Shown: positions 28,404-37,381 of the stretch, one piece after another
How positions within the stretch are numbered: position 1 is the first letter of the stretch
Layout: every line of letters starts with the position of its first letter
Origin: an uncultured Ignavibacteriota bacterium
GTDB lineage: Bacteria; Bacteroidota; Ignavibacteria; UBA10030; UBA8401
Direction of reading: 5' to 3'
Length of the DNA: 38,616 nt
Assembly: GCA_903958625.1 (NCBI GenBank)
Contig: CAJBTU010000078.1
Coordinates: 1-38,616 of the forward strand
Program-made: the position numbers and the translations under genes
The notes under the pieces: generated by a model
Seen by the model: only the letters and a program-made list of their open reading frames with translations
Database searches by the model: none
What the model was told of the DNA's origin: nothing

Positions 28404-29858
28404 ATGAATCAGAATAAAGCAGATATCGCGGTTATCGGCATCGGTGTAATGGGTGAGAACCTTGCCCTCAATTTTGAAAGCAAAGGATTTACCGCTGCGG
28501 TGTTCGATATCGACACTAATAAAGTAAAACACTTCGTTGAAGGAAGAGCAAAGGGAAAGAATATCATCGGCGCTTATTCCTATGCGGAATTGGCAGGAGC
28601 AATGAAACAGCCGCGGAAGATCCTGATTATGGTGCAGGCGGGCAAAGCAGTTGATGCGGTGATCGATGCCATTGTCCCTTCTCTGCAGCCGGGCGATATC
28701 CTTATCGACGGCGGGAATACGCATTTCCCAGATACCACAAGGCGTGTGAAGGCGCTTGAACAAAAAGGACTGCTCTTTATCGGGACGGGCGTTTCCGGCG
28801 GAGAAGAAGGAGCGCTGTTAGGTCCGGCAATTATGCCGGGCGGATCCGTGAAAGCGTGGGAGCATGTAAAAGCGCCGCTGCAGGCGATCTCGGCCAAGGT
28901 CGACGGCGTTCCGTGCTGCGACTGGCTCGGCGAAGATGGGGCTGGTCATTTTGTGAAAATGGTGCACAACGGAATCGAATACGGCGATATGCAGCTGATC
29001 TGCGAAACATATCAAATGATGAAAACAGCGCTTGGACTATCCAATGAAGAGATGCATGAAGCGTTCAAGGATTGGAATAACGGCGAACTGAAAAGTTATT
29101 TAATCGAGATCACCCGCGACATCTTGAATTATAAGGATAGCAGCGGAACGGCTGTTGTCGATACAATATTGGATAAAGCCGGGCAGAAGGGAACGGGTAA
29201 ATGGACTGTTGTGACTGCGCTCGATACGGGCATGCCGCTTACCCTGGTCACCGAATCCGTTCTTGCACGGTGTCTTTCCGCACTGAAGGATGAACGTGTT
29301 GCCGCGTCAAAAAAATTGCATGGACCAACATCCGCTCTCCGCACCGACAAAAAACTGTTTCTGGACGAATTGAAAAAATCATTGTATCTGGCGAAGATCA
29401 TTTCCTATGCCCAGGGTTTCAACTTGATGCGCGCGGCAGCGAAGGAGTTCAATTGGAATTTGAACTTCGGCGGAATTGCATTGATCTGGCGCGGAGGATG
29501 CATTATCCGTTCGGTCTTCCTGAATAAGATCAATGAGGCATTTATTGCAAATCCTGATCTGGAAAATTTGCTGCTCGATCCGTTCTTCAATACGATCGCC
29601 AACGAGTATCAGCAATCGCTGCGCAATGTTGTAGCGGAAGCTGCACAACGCGGCGTGTGGATACCCGCTCTATCATCTGCGCTGATGTACTATGACGGAT
29701 ACCGCACGGCGACTCTTCCGCACAACCTCTTGCAGGCGCAGCGCGATTATTTCGGGGCGCACCAATACGAGCGTGTTGACAAGCCGCGGGGCGAATTTTT
29801 CCATACGAATTGGACCGGCCGCGGCGGAGAAACAACGTCATCGGTCTATACTGTATAA
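28404..29858 (+). CDS. gnd: 6-phosphogluconate dehydrogenase, decarboxylating
   Basis: IGIGVMGENLALNFESKGF, GTGVSGGEEGALLGPAIMPGG, KMVHNGIEYGDMQLI, QAQRDYFGAHQYERVD. Confidence 0.95.
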   Translation: MNQNKADIAVIGIGVMGENLALNFESKGFTAAVFDIDTNKVKHFVEGRAKGKNIIGAYSYAELAGAMKQPRKILIMVQAGKAVDAVIDAIVPSLQPGDILIDGGNTHFPDTTRRVKALEQKGLLFIGTGVSGGEEGALLGPAIMPGGSVKAWEHVKAPLQAISAKVDGVPCCDWLGEDGAGHFVKMVHNGIEYGDMQLICETYQMMKTALGLSNEEMHEAFKDWNNGELKSYLIEITRDILNYKDSSGTAVVDTILDKAGQKGTGKWTVVTALDTGMPLTLVTESVLARCLSALKDERVAASKKLHGPTSALRTDKKLFLDELKKSLYLAKIISYAQGFNLMRAAAKEFNWNLNFGGIALIWRGGCIIRSVFLNKINEAFIANPDLENLLLDPFFNTIANEYQQSLRNVVAEAAQRGVWIPALSSALMYYDGYRTATLPHNLLQAQRDYFGAHQYERVDKPRGEFFHTNWTGRGGETTSSVYTV

Positions 29859-29874
29859 CAGAAATTGAACTATC

Positions 29875-31014
29875 ATGCGCGTTGTTGTTGATAAAAATAA
29901 CCCTTGTGTTACGGATGCATTCCGGCAATTTGGCGAAGTGCGTGCACTGACGACGGCGGAAATAACCAAAGAGACAGTGCATGATGTCGACATTCTGATC
30001 GTACGATCAGAGACCAAAGTGACAAAAGATCTCCTTGACGGCAGCGCTGTAAAATTTGTCGGCAGCGCAACCATCGGCACCGATCATGTTGATATCGAAT
30101 ATTTGGAATCGACCTCAAGAGTTTTTGCCAGTGCTCCGGGCTCCAACGCCAACTCCGTTGCGGAATATGTTGTTGCGGCACTTCTGCAGTTTTCTCAGAA
30201 AAGATCGTTCGCACTGCGCGGCAGGTCGATCGGTGTCGTCGGCGTCGGTAACGTAGGATCAAAAGTTGTCCGATTTGCCGAAGCTTTGGGTATGACGGTT
30301 CTGCAAAACGATCCGCCGCTGGCCAGAAGTACAGGCCATTCACATTTCCTTCCGCTCGATTCGCTGATGGAATGTGATTTTCTCACGATCCATGTTCCCC
30401 TGACACGAGTTGGCGAAGATCCAACATATCACCTTTTTTCCCGGGAGCGAATATTGAAGATGAAAAAGGGAGCGGTGTTGATCAATACATCGCGCGGATC
30501 GGTAGCAGACGGAAATGCGATAAAGGAAGCTCGAAATTCCGGTCATCTTTCCGGGGTAATTCTTGATGTGTGGGAACATGAACCGCTGATCGACATTGAA
30601 TTGCTGCGGATAGCGGACATCGGCACACCGCATATTGCCGGTTATTCGTATGACGGAAAAGTTGCGGCGGTGAAAATGTTGTATGATGCTGCATGCCGTC
30701 ATTTTGCTCAGCAACCGGTATGGTCGCCGGCATTGAATGGTACCGGCTCTGATCGAGCGTCCATTGACGTAGATCAGGGAGGGAATGAATATGAAAAAAA
30801 GATCCATGAAATTGTTTGCCGGAGTTACAACATAGAAAAGGATGACATGGCCTTACGATCGATCGGTTCCGTTTCTGAACAGGAACGCAGAGCGTATTTT
30901 CGCCGTTTACGGTCCGAATATCCGATACGCAGGGAATTTTTCAATACGCGTGTGACCGGATCACCGGATCAGATAACGGATATATTGTACCATCTGGGAT
31001 TTCAAAAACATTGA
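29875..31014 (+). CDS. pdxB: 4-phosphoerythronate dehydrogenase
   Basis: FVGSATIGTDHVDIEYLE, GVVGVGNVGSKVVRFAEALGMTVLQNDPP, LDVWEHEP, IGTPHIAGYSYDGK, PdxB-type C-terminal extension. Confidence 0.85.
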   Translation: MRVVVDKNNPCVTDAFRQFGEVRALTTAEITKETVHDVDILIVRSETKVTKDLLDGSAVKFVGSATIGTDHVDIEYLESTSRVFASAPGSNANSVAEYVVAALLQFSQKRSFALRGRSIGVVGVGNVGSKVVRFAEALGMTVLQNDPPLARSTGHSHFLPLDSLMECDFLTIHVPLTRVGEDPTYHLFSRERILKMKKGAVLINTSRGSVADGNAIKEARNSGHLSGVILDVWEHEPLIDIELLRIADIGTPHIAGYSYDGKVAAVKMLYDAACRHFAQQPVWSPALNGTGSDRASIDVDQGGNEYEKKIHEIVCRSYNIEKDDMALRSIGSVSEQERRAYFRRLRSEYPIRREFFNTRVTGSPDQITDILYHLGFQKH

Positions 31015-31061
31015 AATAAAAAGAATAGGTCTTCATAACCAACCGCACTACAGGTGAGCAT

Positions 31062-32471
31062 ATGAGTCCATTTATTACGGAAAATTTTCTTCTTTCCAAC
31101 GCCACGGCCGTTAAACTGTTTCATCAGTATGCAGAACAGCAGCCGATCATTGATTATCATAATCATCTTCCTCCGCAGGAGATCGCAGAGGATAAACGAT
31201 GGAACAATATCTCGCAAATCTGGCTGAACGGCGACCACTATAAATGGCGGGCAATGCGGGCCAATGGAATCGACGAAAAATATATCACCGGAAATGCCGC
31301 GGACAAAGAAAAATTCCTTGCCTGGGCAAGGACCGTTCCCAAGACATTGCGCAATCCGTTGTACCATTGGACGCACATGGAATTGAAGAATTCATTCGGC
31401 ATCACCGATGTTGTTCTTGACGGTTCAACGGCGGAGAGTGTTTGGGAGAGAACCTCTGCGCGGATCGCATCGAAAGATTTTTCCTGCAGAGCGCTCTTAA
31501 AAAATTCGAACGTCCAGGTATTATGCACAACGGATGATCCTACAGATTCTCTTCAATATCACACATCCATAGCTGCTTCACCGTTTACCGTACAGGTGCT
31601 TCCGACATTCCGTCCTGATAAAGCGATGGCGGTTGAACAGCCGGAAGCATTCAAGGCGTGGACAAAAAAACTTGGAGAGGTAACGAACATAGAGATCGGG
31701 AAATATTCCGATTTCATCGGCGCGATTCGATTGCGGTATCAATACTTTCATAATGCCGGTTGCCGCTTATCTGACCATGGTATCGAAACGGCGTATGCAG
31801 AAGAATACACAGATAGCGAGATCGCAAAGATCTTTGCAAAAGCTTTGTCCGGTAATCCTCTTTCGCCTTTGGAGATCCGTCAATTCAAATCGGCAATGCT
31901 GTTCGAGTTCGGATGCATGGGGTCGGAAAAGGGATGGACTCAGCAATATCATATCGGACCGATCCGGAATGTGAATGCACGAATGTTCAAAACGCTCGGT
32001 CCGGACACAGGATTTGATACTATTGGAGACGCAGAGATCGCTAAGCCCCTGGCAAAGCTTCTTTCACGTCTGGACGAGAACAATAATCTGGCTAAGACCA
32101 TCATCTATAATCTCAACCCGCGCGACAACGATATGTTTGCCGCGATGATCGGTTGTTTTCAGGATGGCAGTTCTGCCGGAAAGATCCAATACGGCAGTGC
32201 GTGGTGGTTTCTCGATCAAAAAGACGGTATAGAGAAACAGATCAATTCACTGTCCAACATGGGTCTGCTTAGCCAATTTGTAGGAATGCTGACCGATTCC
32301 CGGAGTTTCCTCTCATATTCACGTCACGAATATTTCCGGAGGATACTATGCAACATGCTCGGCAATGATATTGAACAAGGATCGCTGCCGAATGATATCG
32401 ATCTGATCGGCGGCATGGTAACGGATATCTGCTATGCAAACGCAAAAAAATATTTTGGCTTTAATGTATAA
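31062..32471 (+). CDS. uxaC: Glucuronate (uronate) isomerase
   Basis: IIDYHNHLPPQEIAEDKRWNNISQIWLNGDHYKWRAMRANGI; SRHEYFRRILCNMLG. Confidence 0.95.
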   Translation: MSPFITENFLLSNATAVKLFHQYAEQQPIIDYHNHLPPQEIAEDKRWNNISQIWLNGDHYKWRAMRANGIDEKYITGNAADKEKFLAWARTVPKTLRNPLYHWTHMELKNSFGITDVVLDGSTAESVWERTSARIASKDFSCRALLKNSNVQVLCTTDDPTDSLQYHTSIAASPFTVQVLPTFRPDKAMAVEQPEAFKAWTKKLGEVTNIEIGKYSDFIGAIRLRYQYFHNAGCRLSDHGIETAYAEEYTDSEIAKIFAKALSGNPLSPLEIRQFKSAMLFEFGCMGSEKGWTQQYHIGPIRNVNARMFKTLGPDTGFDTIGDAEIAKPLAKLLSRLDENNNLAKTIIYNLNPRDNDMFAAMIGCFQDGSSAGKIQYGSAWWFLDQKDGIEKQINSLSNMGLLSQFVGMLTDSRSFLSYSRHEYFRRILCNMLGNDIEQGSLPNDIDLIGGMVTDICYANAKKYFGFNV

Positions 32472-32521
32472 CATGACACAATAATTTCAATCAGCCCACT
32501 CAACCAAAAGGAAAACAGACT

Positions 32522-33082
32522 ATGTCTCCTTCAGCAGCATTATCTCCATCATATAACAGCGCCGTATTGCCGTACCGCGGAATGCAGGCAGTGTATGTTC
32601 AGGCAATATTTATTTCTATGGCGATCGCTCTGCCAGTCGTAGCCCACGCTGTGAATGCGCCGATTCGTTACGTTCTGCCGATGCATTGGCCGGTGCTGCT
32701 GGCAGGTCTGCTGTACGGTTGGCGCGCAGGAGCAGTGACCGGTATTTTGGCACCGCTGGTAAGTTATGCCGTTTCCGGTTTTCCGCTCCCCGCAATTTTG
32801 CCTTCCATGACAGCTGAATTATTTGTTTATGGTTTTGCCACCGGAATGCTTCGACAAAGATTCAATGTTAATGCTTTCCTTTCCATCGGCGCATCGATTG
32901 CGGCGGGCAGGATCATTTTTATTCTTACCGTTATTCTCACCGGAAGCGCATCGGTCTCCGATACCGGATATTTCACCGCCGCTCTAATGCCGGGACTTGT
33001 CGCGGCGTTGTTGCAGATTGTTTCGATCCCGCTGTTGTCACATTCTCTAATGAAGAATTTTCATGCGGATGATGTAAAATAG
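32522..33082 (+). CDS. ECF transporter S-component-like small membrane protein
   Basis: About 6 hydrophobic segments, 186 aa; HWPVLLAGLLYGWRAGAVTGILAPLVSYAVSGFP. Confidence 0.6.
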   Translation: MSPSAALSPSYNSAVLPYRGMQAVYVQAIFISMAIALPVVAHAVNAPIRYVLPMHWPVLLAGLLYGWRAGAVTGILAPLVSYAVSGFPLPAILPSMTAELFVYGFATGMLRQRFNVNAFLSIGASIAAGRIIFILTVILTGSASVSDTGYFTAALMPGLVAALLQIVSIPLLSHSLMKNFHADDVK

Positions 33083-33147
33083 TGCGTCGATACGACCGGG
33101 AATTTATTGAACTGATTTTTTTCACATTACTATAACGAAGGAACACC

Positions 33148-34410
33148 ATGGAGCAGCTTTCAGAAAAGATCGGCAAACAGCGATGGAAAATCTGCGCGTT
33201 ATTATTTTTTGCAACAACAATCAATTATATGGACCGTCAGATCCTTGGTCTGCTGGCACCTGTTCTGCAGAAAGAGATCGGGTGGAGCGAAAGTGAATAT
33301 GCGTGGATTGTTACCGCTTTCCAGGCGGCATATGCATTGGGTCTTGTTGCTTTTGGATGGTTCATCGATAAGTTCGGAACGAAAATAGGATATGCCGTAT
33401 CGATCACCGGATGGAGTATTGCCGCCATGGCGCATGCATTGGTCAGCACGGTATTTGGTTTTGGGGCTGCCAGAGCCGGTTTAGGATTGAGCGAGGCGGG
33501 CAATTTTCCGGCGGCGCAGAAAGCGGTCGCCGAATGGTTCCCGAAAAAAGAACGTGCCTTGACAACCGGGATCTATAATTCGGGAGCGAACATCGGAGCA
33601 GTGCTGGCGCCGGCTGTTGTGCCGTGGCTGACCGTGATGTACGGCTGGCAGGAGGCTTTTATTGTTGTCGGCGCGCTGGGATTCATCTGGATAGTTTTTT
33701 GGATGGCGATGTACGATAAGCCTGAGAACAAAAAAGCGGTGACGAAGGCAGAGCTTGAATACATTCAACAGGATCCGGCAGAACCGGCAATGGAAAAAAT
33801 GTCGTATATGAGTCTGTTCAAATTTCGTCAGACATGGGCGTTCGTTTTGGGAAAATTCCTTACCGATCCGATATGGTGGTTCTATCTCTATTGGCTTCCG
33901 AAATATTTTGCAAAAGAATATAATTTAACGATCACCGGTCTTGGTTTGCCGTTGATCACCATTTATATGATGACCAGCATCGGCAGTATCGGCGGCGGCT
34001 GGCTTTCGTCCAATTTCATCAAACGCGGCTGGACGATCAACCGGTCGAGAAAAACGGTGATGTTAATTGCGGCGGTGATGGTTCTCTCTATTATTATTGC
34101 ATCGCAAGTTACCGATCTGTGGACGGCTGTATTGTTAATCGGCATCGCAGCAGCCGCTCATCAGGGATGGTCTGCCAATATTTTCACCACGGCTTCCGAT
34201 ATGTTCCCCAAAAAAGCGGTCGGCTCGGTGACCGGTCTTGGCGGAATGGCCGGTTCGGTCGGCGGAATGCTTTTTGCTCCTTTCATCGGATATATTCTTG
34301 AATGGACAGGGAGTTATTTCATACCGTTTATGATCTCCGGATCGGCGTATTTAATTGCGCTCGGCATCTTCCATCTGCTTGTTCCGAAGATGGAACCGGC
34401 AAAGATATAA
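33148..34410 (+). CDS. MFS hexuronate transporter, ExuT-like
   Basis: NYMDRQILGLLAPVLQKEIGWSESEYAWIVTAFQAAYALG...GLSEAGNFPAAQKAVAEWFPKKERALTTGIYNSGANIGA. Confidence 0.9.
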   Translation: MEQLSEKIGKQRWKICALLFFATTINYMDRQILGLLAPVLQKEIGWSESEYAWIVTAFQAAYALGLVAFGWFIDKFGTKIGYAVSITGWSIAAMAHALVSTVFGFGAARAGLGLSEAGNFPAAQKAVAEWFPKKERALTTGIYNSGANIGAVLAPAVVPWLTVMYGWQEAFIVVGALGFIWIVFWMAMYDKPENKKAVTKAELEYIQQDPAEPAMEKMSYMSLFKFRQTWAFVLGKFLTDPIWWFYLYWLPKYFAKEYNLTITGLGLPLITIYMMTSIGSIGGGWLSSNFIKRGWTINRSRKTVMLIAAVMVLSIIIASQVTDLWTAVLLIGIAAAAHQGWSANIFTTASDMFPKKAVGSVTGLGGMAGSVGGMLFAPFIGYILEWTGSYFIPFMISGSAYLIALGIFHLLVPKMEPAKI

Positions 34411-34429
34411 TCAATAGTGAATACGGCCG

Positions 34430-34472
34430 GCGGTTTCACCAATATCATTTTATTGATTATTGCGGAGACCGC
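34430..34472. other. Intercistronic stem-loop between transporter and second kinase
   Basis: GCGGTTTC (34430-34437) / GAGACCGC (34465-34472), one G-U, with AT-rich inner pairing. Confidence 0.4.
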
Positions 34473-34534
34473 TTGGTGCAAAAAGAAGTAATGACGGAAA
34501 CCGGAATTAACGAATTTCATCAGAGGAAATACTT

Positions 34535-35620
34535 ATGTCTTTAAAAATAAAATCGGCATCAGAAACTCACTTCGATCTCTTTTCCCTCGGCGAATGTATG
34601 ATCCGTCTCTCGCCCCCGGCACATCAACGCATAGAATTTTCACCTCAATTGGAAGTATGGGTCGGCGGAGGTGAGTACAATGTCTCTTACGCACTGTCCC
34701 GTTTAGGGCTCCGTGCCGGTTGGATCGGCGGACTTAATGATGCACCGATGGGAGCAATTGTTAAGAACCACGCGCGGGCAGTCGGCGTGAATGTTGACTA
34801 TGCTGTGATACGGAAATATGACGGGATGGGAAAAAAAGACCGGATCGGATTGAATTTCACGGAAGTCGGATTTGGTCCGCGCGCATCGGTCACGCTCTAT
34901 GATAGAGCATATTCTGCAACGGCTGGGATCAAACCAGGCGAGATCAATTGGAAGCAGCTCTTTCAGGAAAAAGGTGTGCGCTGGTTCCACACCGGCGGGA
35001 TATTCTCCGCATTATCGGAATCGACGAGGCTGGTTGTTGCGGAAGCGGTAAAAGCTGCGCACGAAGCAGGCACCATCGTGTCATATGATCTCAATTTCCG
35101 CTCTAAATTATGGAGCAGCAAAGAAGCGATCGAAACGACAAAGCCGTTGGTCCCCTATATCGATTGTCTGATCGGAAATGAAGAAGATTTTCAAAAAGTC
35201 TTAGGATATGAAGTGGAAGGGGTGGACGTTGAAAAAGGAGAGATTGATACGGCGGCATTTAAGAATATGGTGAACAAAGTTGTGAAGGATTTTCCGAATG
35301 TCAAAGTTGTTGGAACGACGCTCCGTGGAGTGAAAACAGCAGGGATCAACGACTGGTCGGCGATCATGTGGAACGACGGAACATTCTACGAAGGATTGTC
35401 CATGCCCGGACTGGAGATTGAAGACCGGGTCGGCGGCGGAGACGGATTTGCATCAGGTTTCACGTATGGTTTTCTGAATAACAAAACACCGCAGGAGTGT
35501 GTGAATCTTGGTGTTGCGCATGGTGCAATGCTAATGACCACACGCGGTGATTCAAGCATGATCACTCTTGAAGAATTGCTGCACGTTGCCAAAGGCGGTT
35601 CTGCAAGAATAAAACGGTAA
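34535..35620 (+). CDS. kdgK: PfkB-family 2-dehydro-3-deoxygluconokinase-like kinase 2
   Basis: FDLFSLGECMIRLSPP, VGGGEYNVSYALSRLG, DLNFRSKLW, NEEDFQKVLG, DRVGGGDGFASGF. Confidence 0.85.
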   Translation: MSLKIKSASETHFDLFSLGECMIRLSPPAHQRIEFSPQLEVWVGGGEYNVSYALSRLGLRAGWIGGLNDAPMGAIVKNHARAVGVNVDYAVIRKYDGMGKKDRIGLNFTEVGFGPRASVTLYDRAYSATAGIKPGEINWKQLFQEKGVRWFHTGGIFSALSESTRLVVAEAVKAAHEAGTIVSYDLNFRSKLWSSKEAIETTKPLVPYIDCLIGNEEDFQKVLGYEVEGVDVEKGEIDTAAFKNMVNKVVKDFPNVKVVGTTLRGVKTAGINDWSAIMWNDGTFYEGLSMPGLEIEDRVGGGDGFASGFTYGFLNNKTPQECVNLGVAHGAMLMTTRGDSSMITLEELLHVAKGGSARIKR

Positions 35621-35626
35621 TCGTTC

Positions 35627-36601
35627 ATGAAAAATATCCGTTGGGGAATAATCGGATGCGGTGAAGTAACCGAAGTAAAGAGCGGTCCGGGATTTCAAAA
35701 GGCAAACGGGTCGGAACTTGTTGCCGTGATGCGCCGCAATGGTGATCAGGCAAAAGAGTACGCTCTTCGGCACAACGTTCCCAAATGGTATACCAGCGCT
35801 GAAGCGCTGATCTATGATACCGCCGTCGATGCCGTCTATATCGCAACACCGCCATCCACACACAAAGCCTATACTGTTGCGGCAGCAAAGGCGGGGAAAA
35901 CGGTTCTTGTTGAAAAACCGATGGGTATGAATTATGCTGAATGTCAGGAAATGATCAGCGCCTGCCGCCTTTCCGATGTTCCCTTGTTTACGGCATATTA
36001 CCGCCGGGCACTTCCGCGTTTTCAAAAAATTAAATCTCTGCTGGACAGTTCGGCGATAGGCTCCGTACAAAATGTTTCCTTGCGATACTGCCGACCTCCG
36101 CTTGAGATCGACCGTGCACGAAAAAAACACTGGCGGACAGATCCGGCGATCGCCGGTGCCGGGTATTTTTTCGATCTGGCATGTCATACTATTGACCTTA
36201 TTCACTATCTCATTGCCCCTATACAATCCGTGAACGGTTTTGCCTCCAACCAGCTGCATCTCTATCCGATTGATGATAATTTTACGGCATCGTTTCATTG
36301 TGAGAACGGAGTTCATGGGATTGGCATGTGGAATTTTTCCTCCGCGCTGGAAATTGATGAGACCGAGATCATCGGGTCGAAAGGGAGGATACTTTTTTCT
36401 ACATTCCGCAACGATCCGATCCGGGTGATAAGGAACAATGAAATTGAAGAGATCATTATTGATCATCCCGAACACGTTCACCAGCCGCTGATACAGTCGG
36501 TGGTTGACGAATTACGGAAGACCGGAACATGTAACAGCACCGGATTGACCGGTGCGCACACGAACTGGGTGATGGACAAAATTCTTGGAAGGATCACATG
36601 A
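35627..36601 (+). CDS. Gfo/Idh/MocA-family NAD(P)-dependent oxidoreductase
   Basis: IRWGIIGCGEVTE...DAVYIATPPSTHKAYTVAAAKAGKTVLVEKPMGMNYAEC. Confidence 0.9.
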   Translation: MKNIRWGIIGCGEVTEVKSGPGFQKANGSELVAVMRRNGDQAKEYALRHNVPKWYTSAEALIYDTAVDAVYIATPPSTHKAYTVAAAKAGKTVLVEKPMGMNYAECQEMISACRLSDVPLFTAYYRRALPRFQKIKSLLDSSAIGSVQNVSLRYCRPPLEIDRARKKHWRTDPAIAGAGYFFDLACHTIDLIHYLIAPIQSVNGFASNQLHLYPIDDNFTASFHCENGVHGIGMWNFSSALEIDETEIIGSKGRILFSTFRNDPIRVIRNNEIEEIIIDHPEHVHQPLIQSVVDELRKTGTCNSTGLTGAHTNWVMDKILGRIT

Positions 36602-37323
36602 AGATGAACATGGTCTCAATACGAATGACGATTCTTTTCCTGTTTGCCGGTTTCTTGTTAGGGCCGCTTGCCGCGCAAGACTCAACATTCCGAGGAGAGA
36701 AGATACGTTTTCAAAAAGACATCAGGGAATATTTGGTGCGGGATTCAGTGCAGCCACCGCCGAAACAATCCATATTGTTTATCGGCAGCAGTATCTTCCG
36801 CCGGTGGACTACCCTTACCGATGATATGGCGCCGCTGCCGGTCTTCAACCGTGCATTCGGTGGATCACGGACTCATGATGTTTTGTATTATATGGATAAG
36901 ATCGTCTTCCCGTATGAACCAAAACTGATCTTCTATTATTGTGGCAGCAATGATGCCGGCGGTTCGGTCCCGGCAAACAAGGTGGTGAACAACATCAAAG
37001 ATTTTTTTGAAAGGGTGGAACAACGTCTGCCGGAAACGAAAATCTTTTTTGTATCGGTGAACCGCTCTCCGCAAAGGATTGCGAAATGGCCCGGCATTGA
37101 TTCGATTAATGCGATGATACAGGCGTATTGCCGGCAATCGGCAAAACGTCAATATATCGACGTGAATATAGCCCTTTTTGACAGAACCGGGAAACCACGG
37201 TACGATCTGTATCTCGACGATCAACTCCATTTTAAGGAAGAATCGTATAAGGAATTTACGCGGATCATCAAGCCCATTGTCGCAAAGGAATGGACCGCGT
37301 TACATCCGCCCTCAGAACGATAA
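36598..37323 (+). CDS. Secreted SGNH/GDSL-type esterase
   Basis: ILFIGSSIFRRW, NRAFGGSRTHDVLYYMDK, YYCGSNDAG, DQLHFKEESY; 4-nt ATGA overlap with previous gene. Confidence 0.82.
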   Translation: MKMNMVSIRMTILFLFAGFLLGPLAAQDSTFRGEKIRFQKDIREYLVRDSVQPPPKQSILFIGSSIFRRWTTLTDDMAPLPVFNRAFGGSRTHDVLYYMDKIVFPYEPKLIFYYCGSNDAGGSVPANKVVNNIKDFFERVEQRLPETKIFFVSVNRSPQRIAKWPGIDSINAMIQAYCRQSAKRQYIDVNIALFDRTGKPRYDLYLDDQLHFKEESYKEFTRIIKPIVAKEWTALHPPSER

Positions 37324-37381
37324 GCTCGGGGCGGCCGCGCTCCGTGCCGTGACACTGTTTGTGATGATTAAGCTGAATCGC

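Noticed and set aside
35552-36481. 309-aa minus-strand ORF antisense to the Gfo/Idh/MocA gene
   Set aside because: Shadow ORF: the plus-strand frame has clear Rossmann motifs and operon spacing; the antisense product has no recognisable domain.
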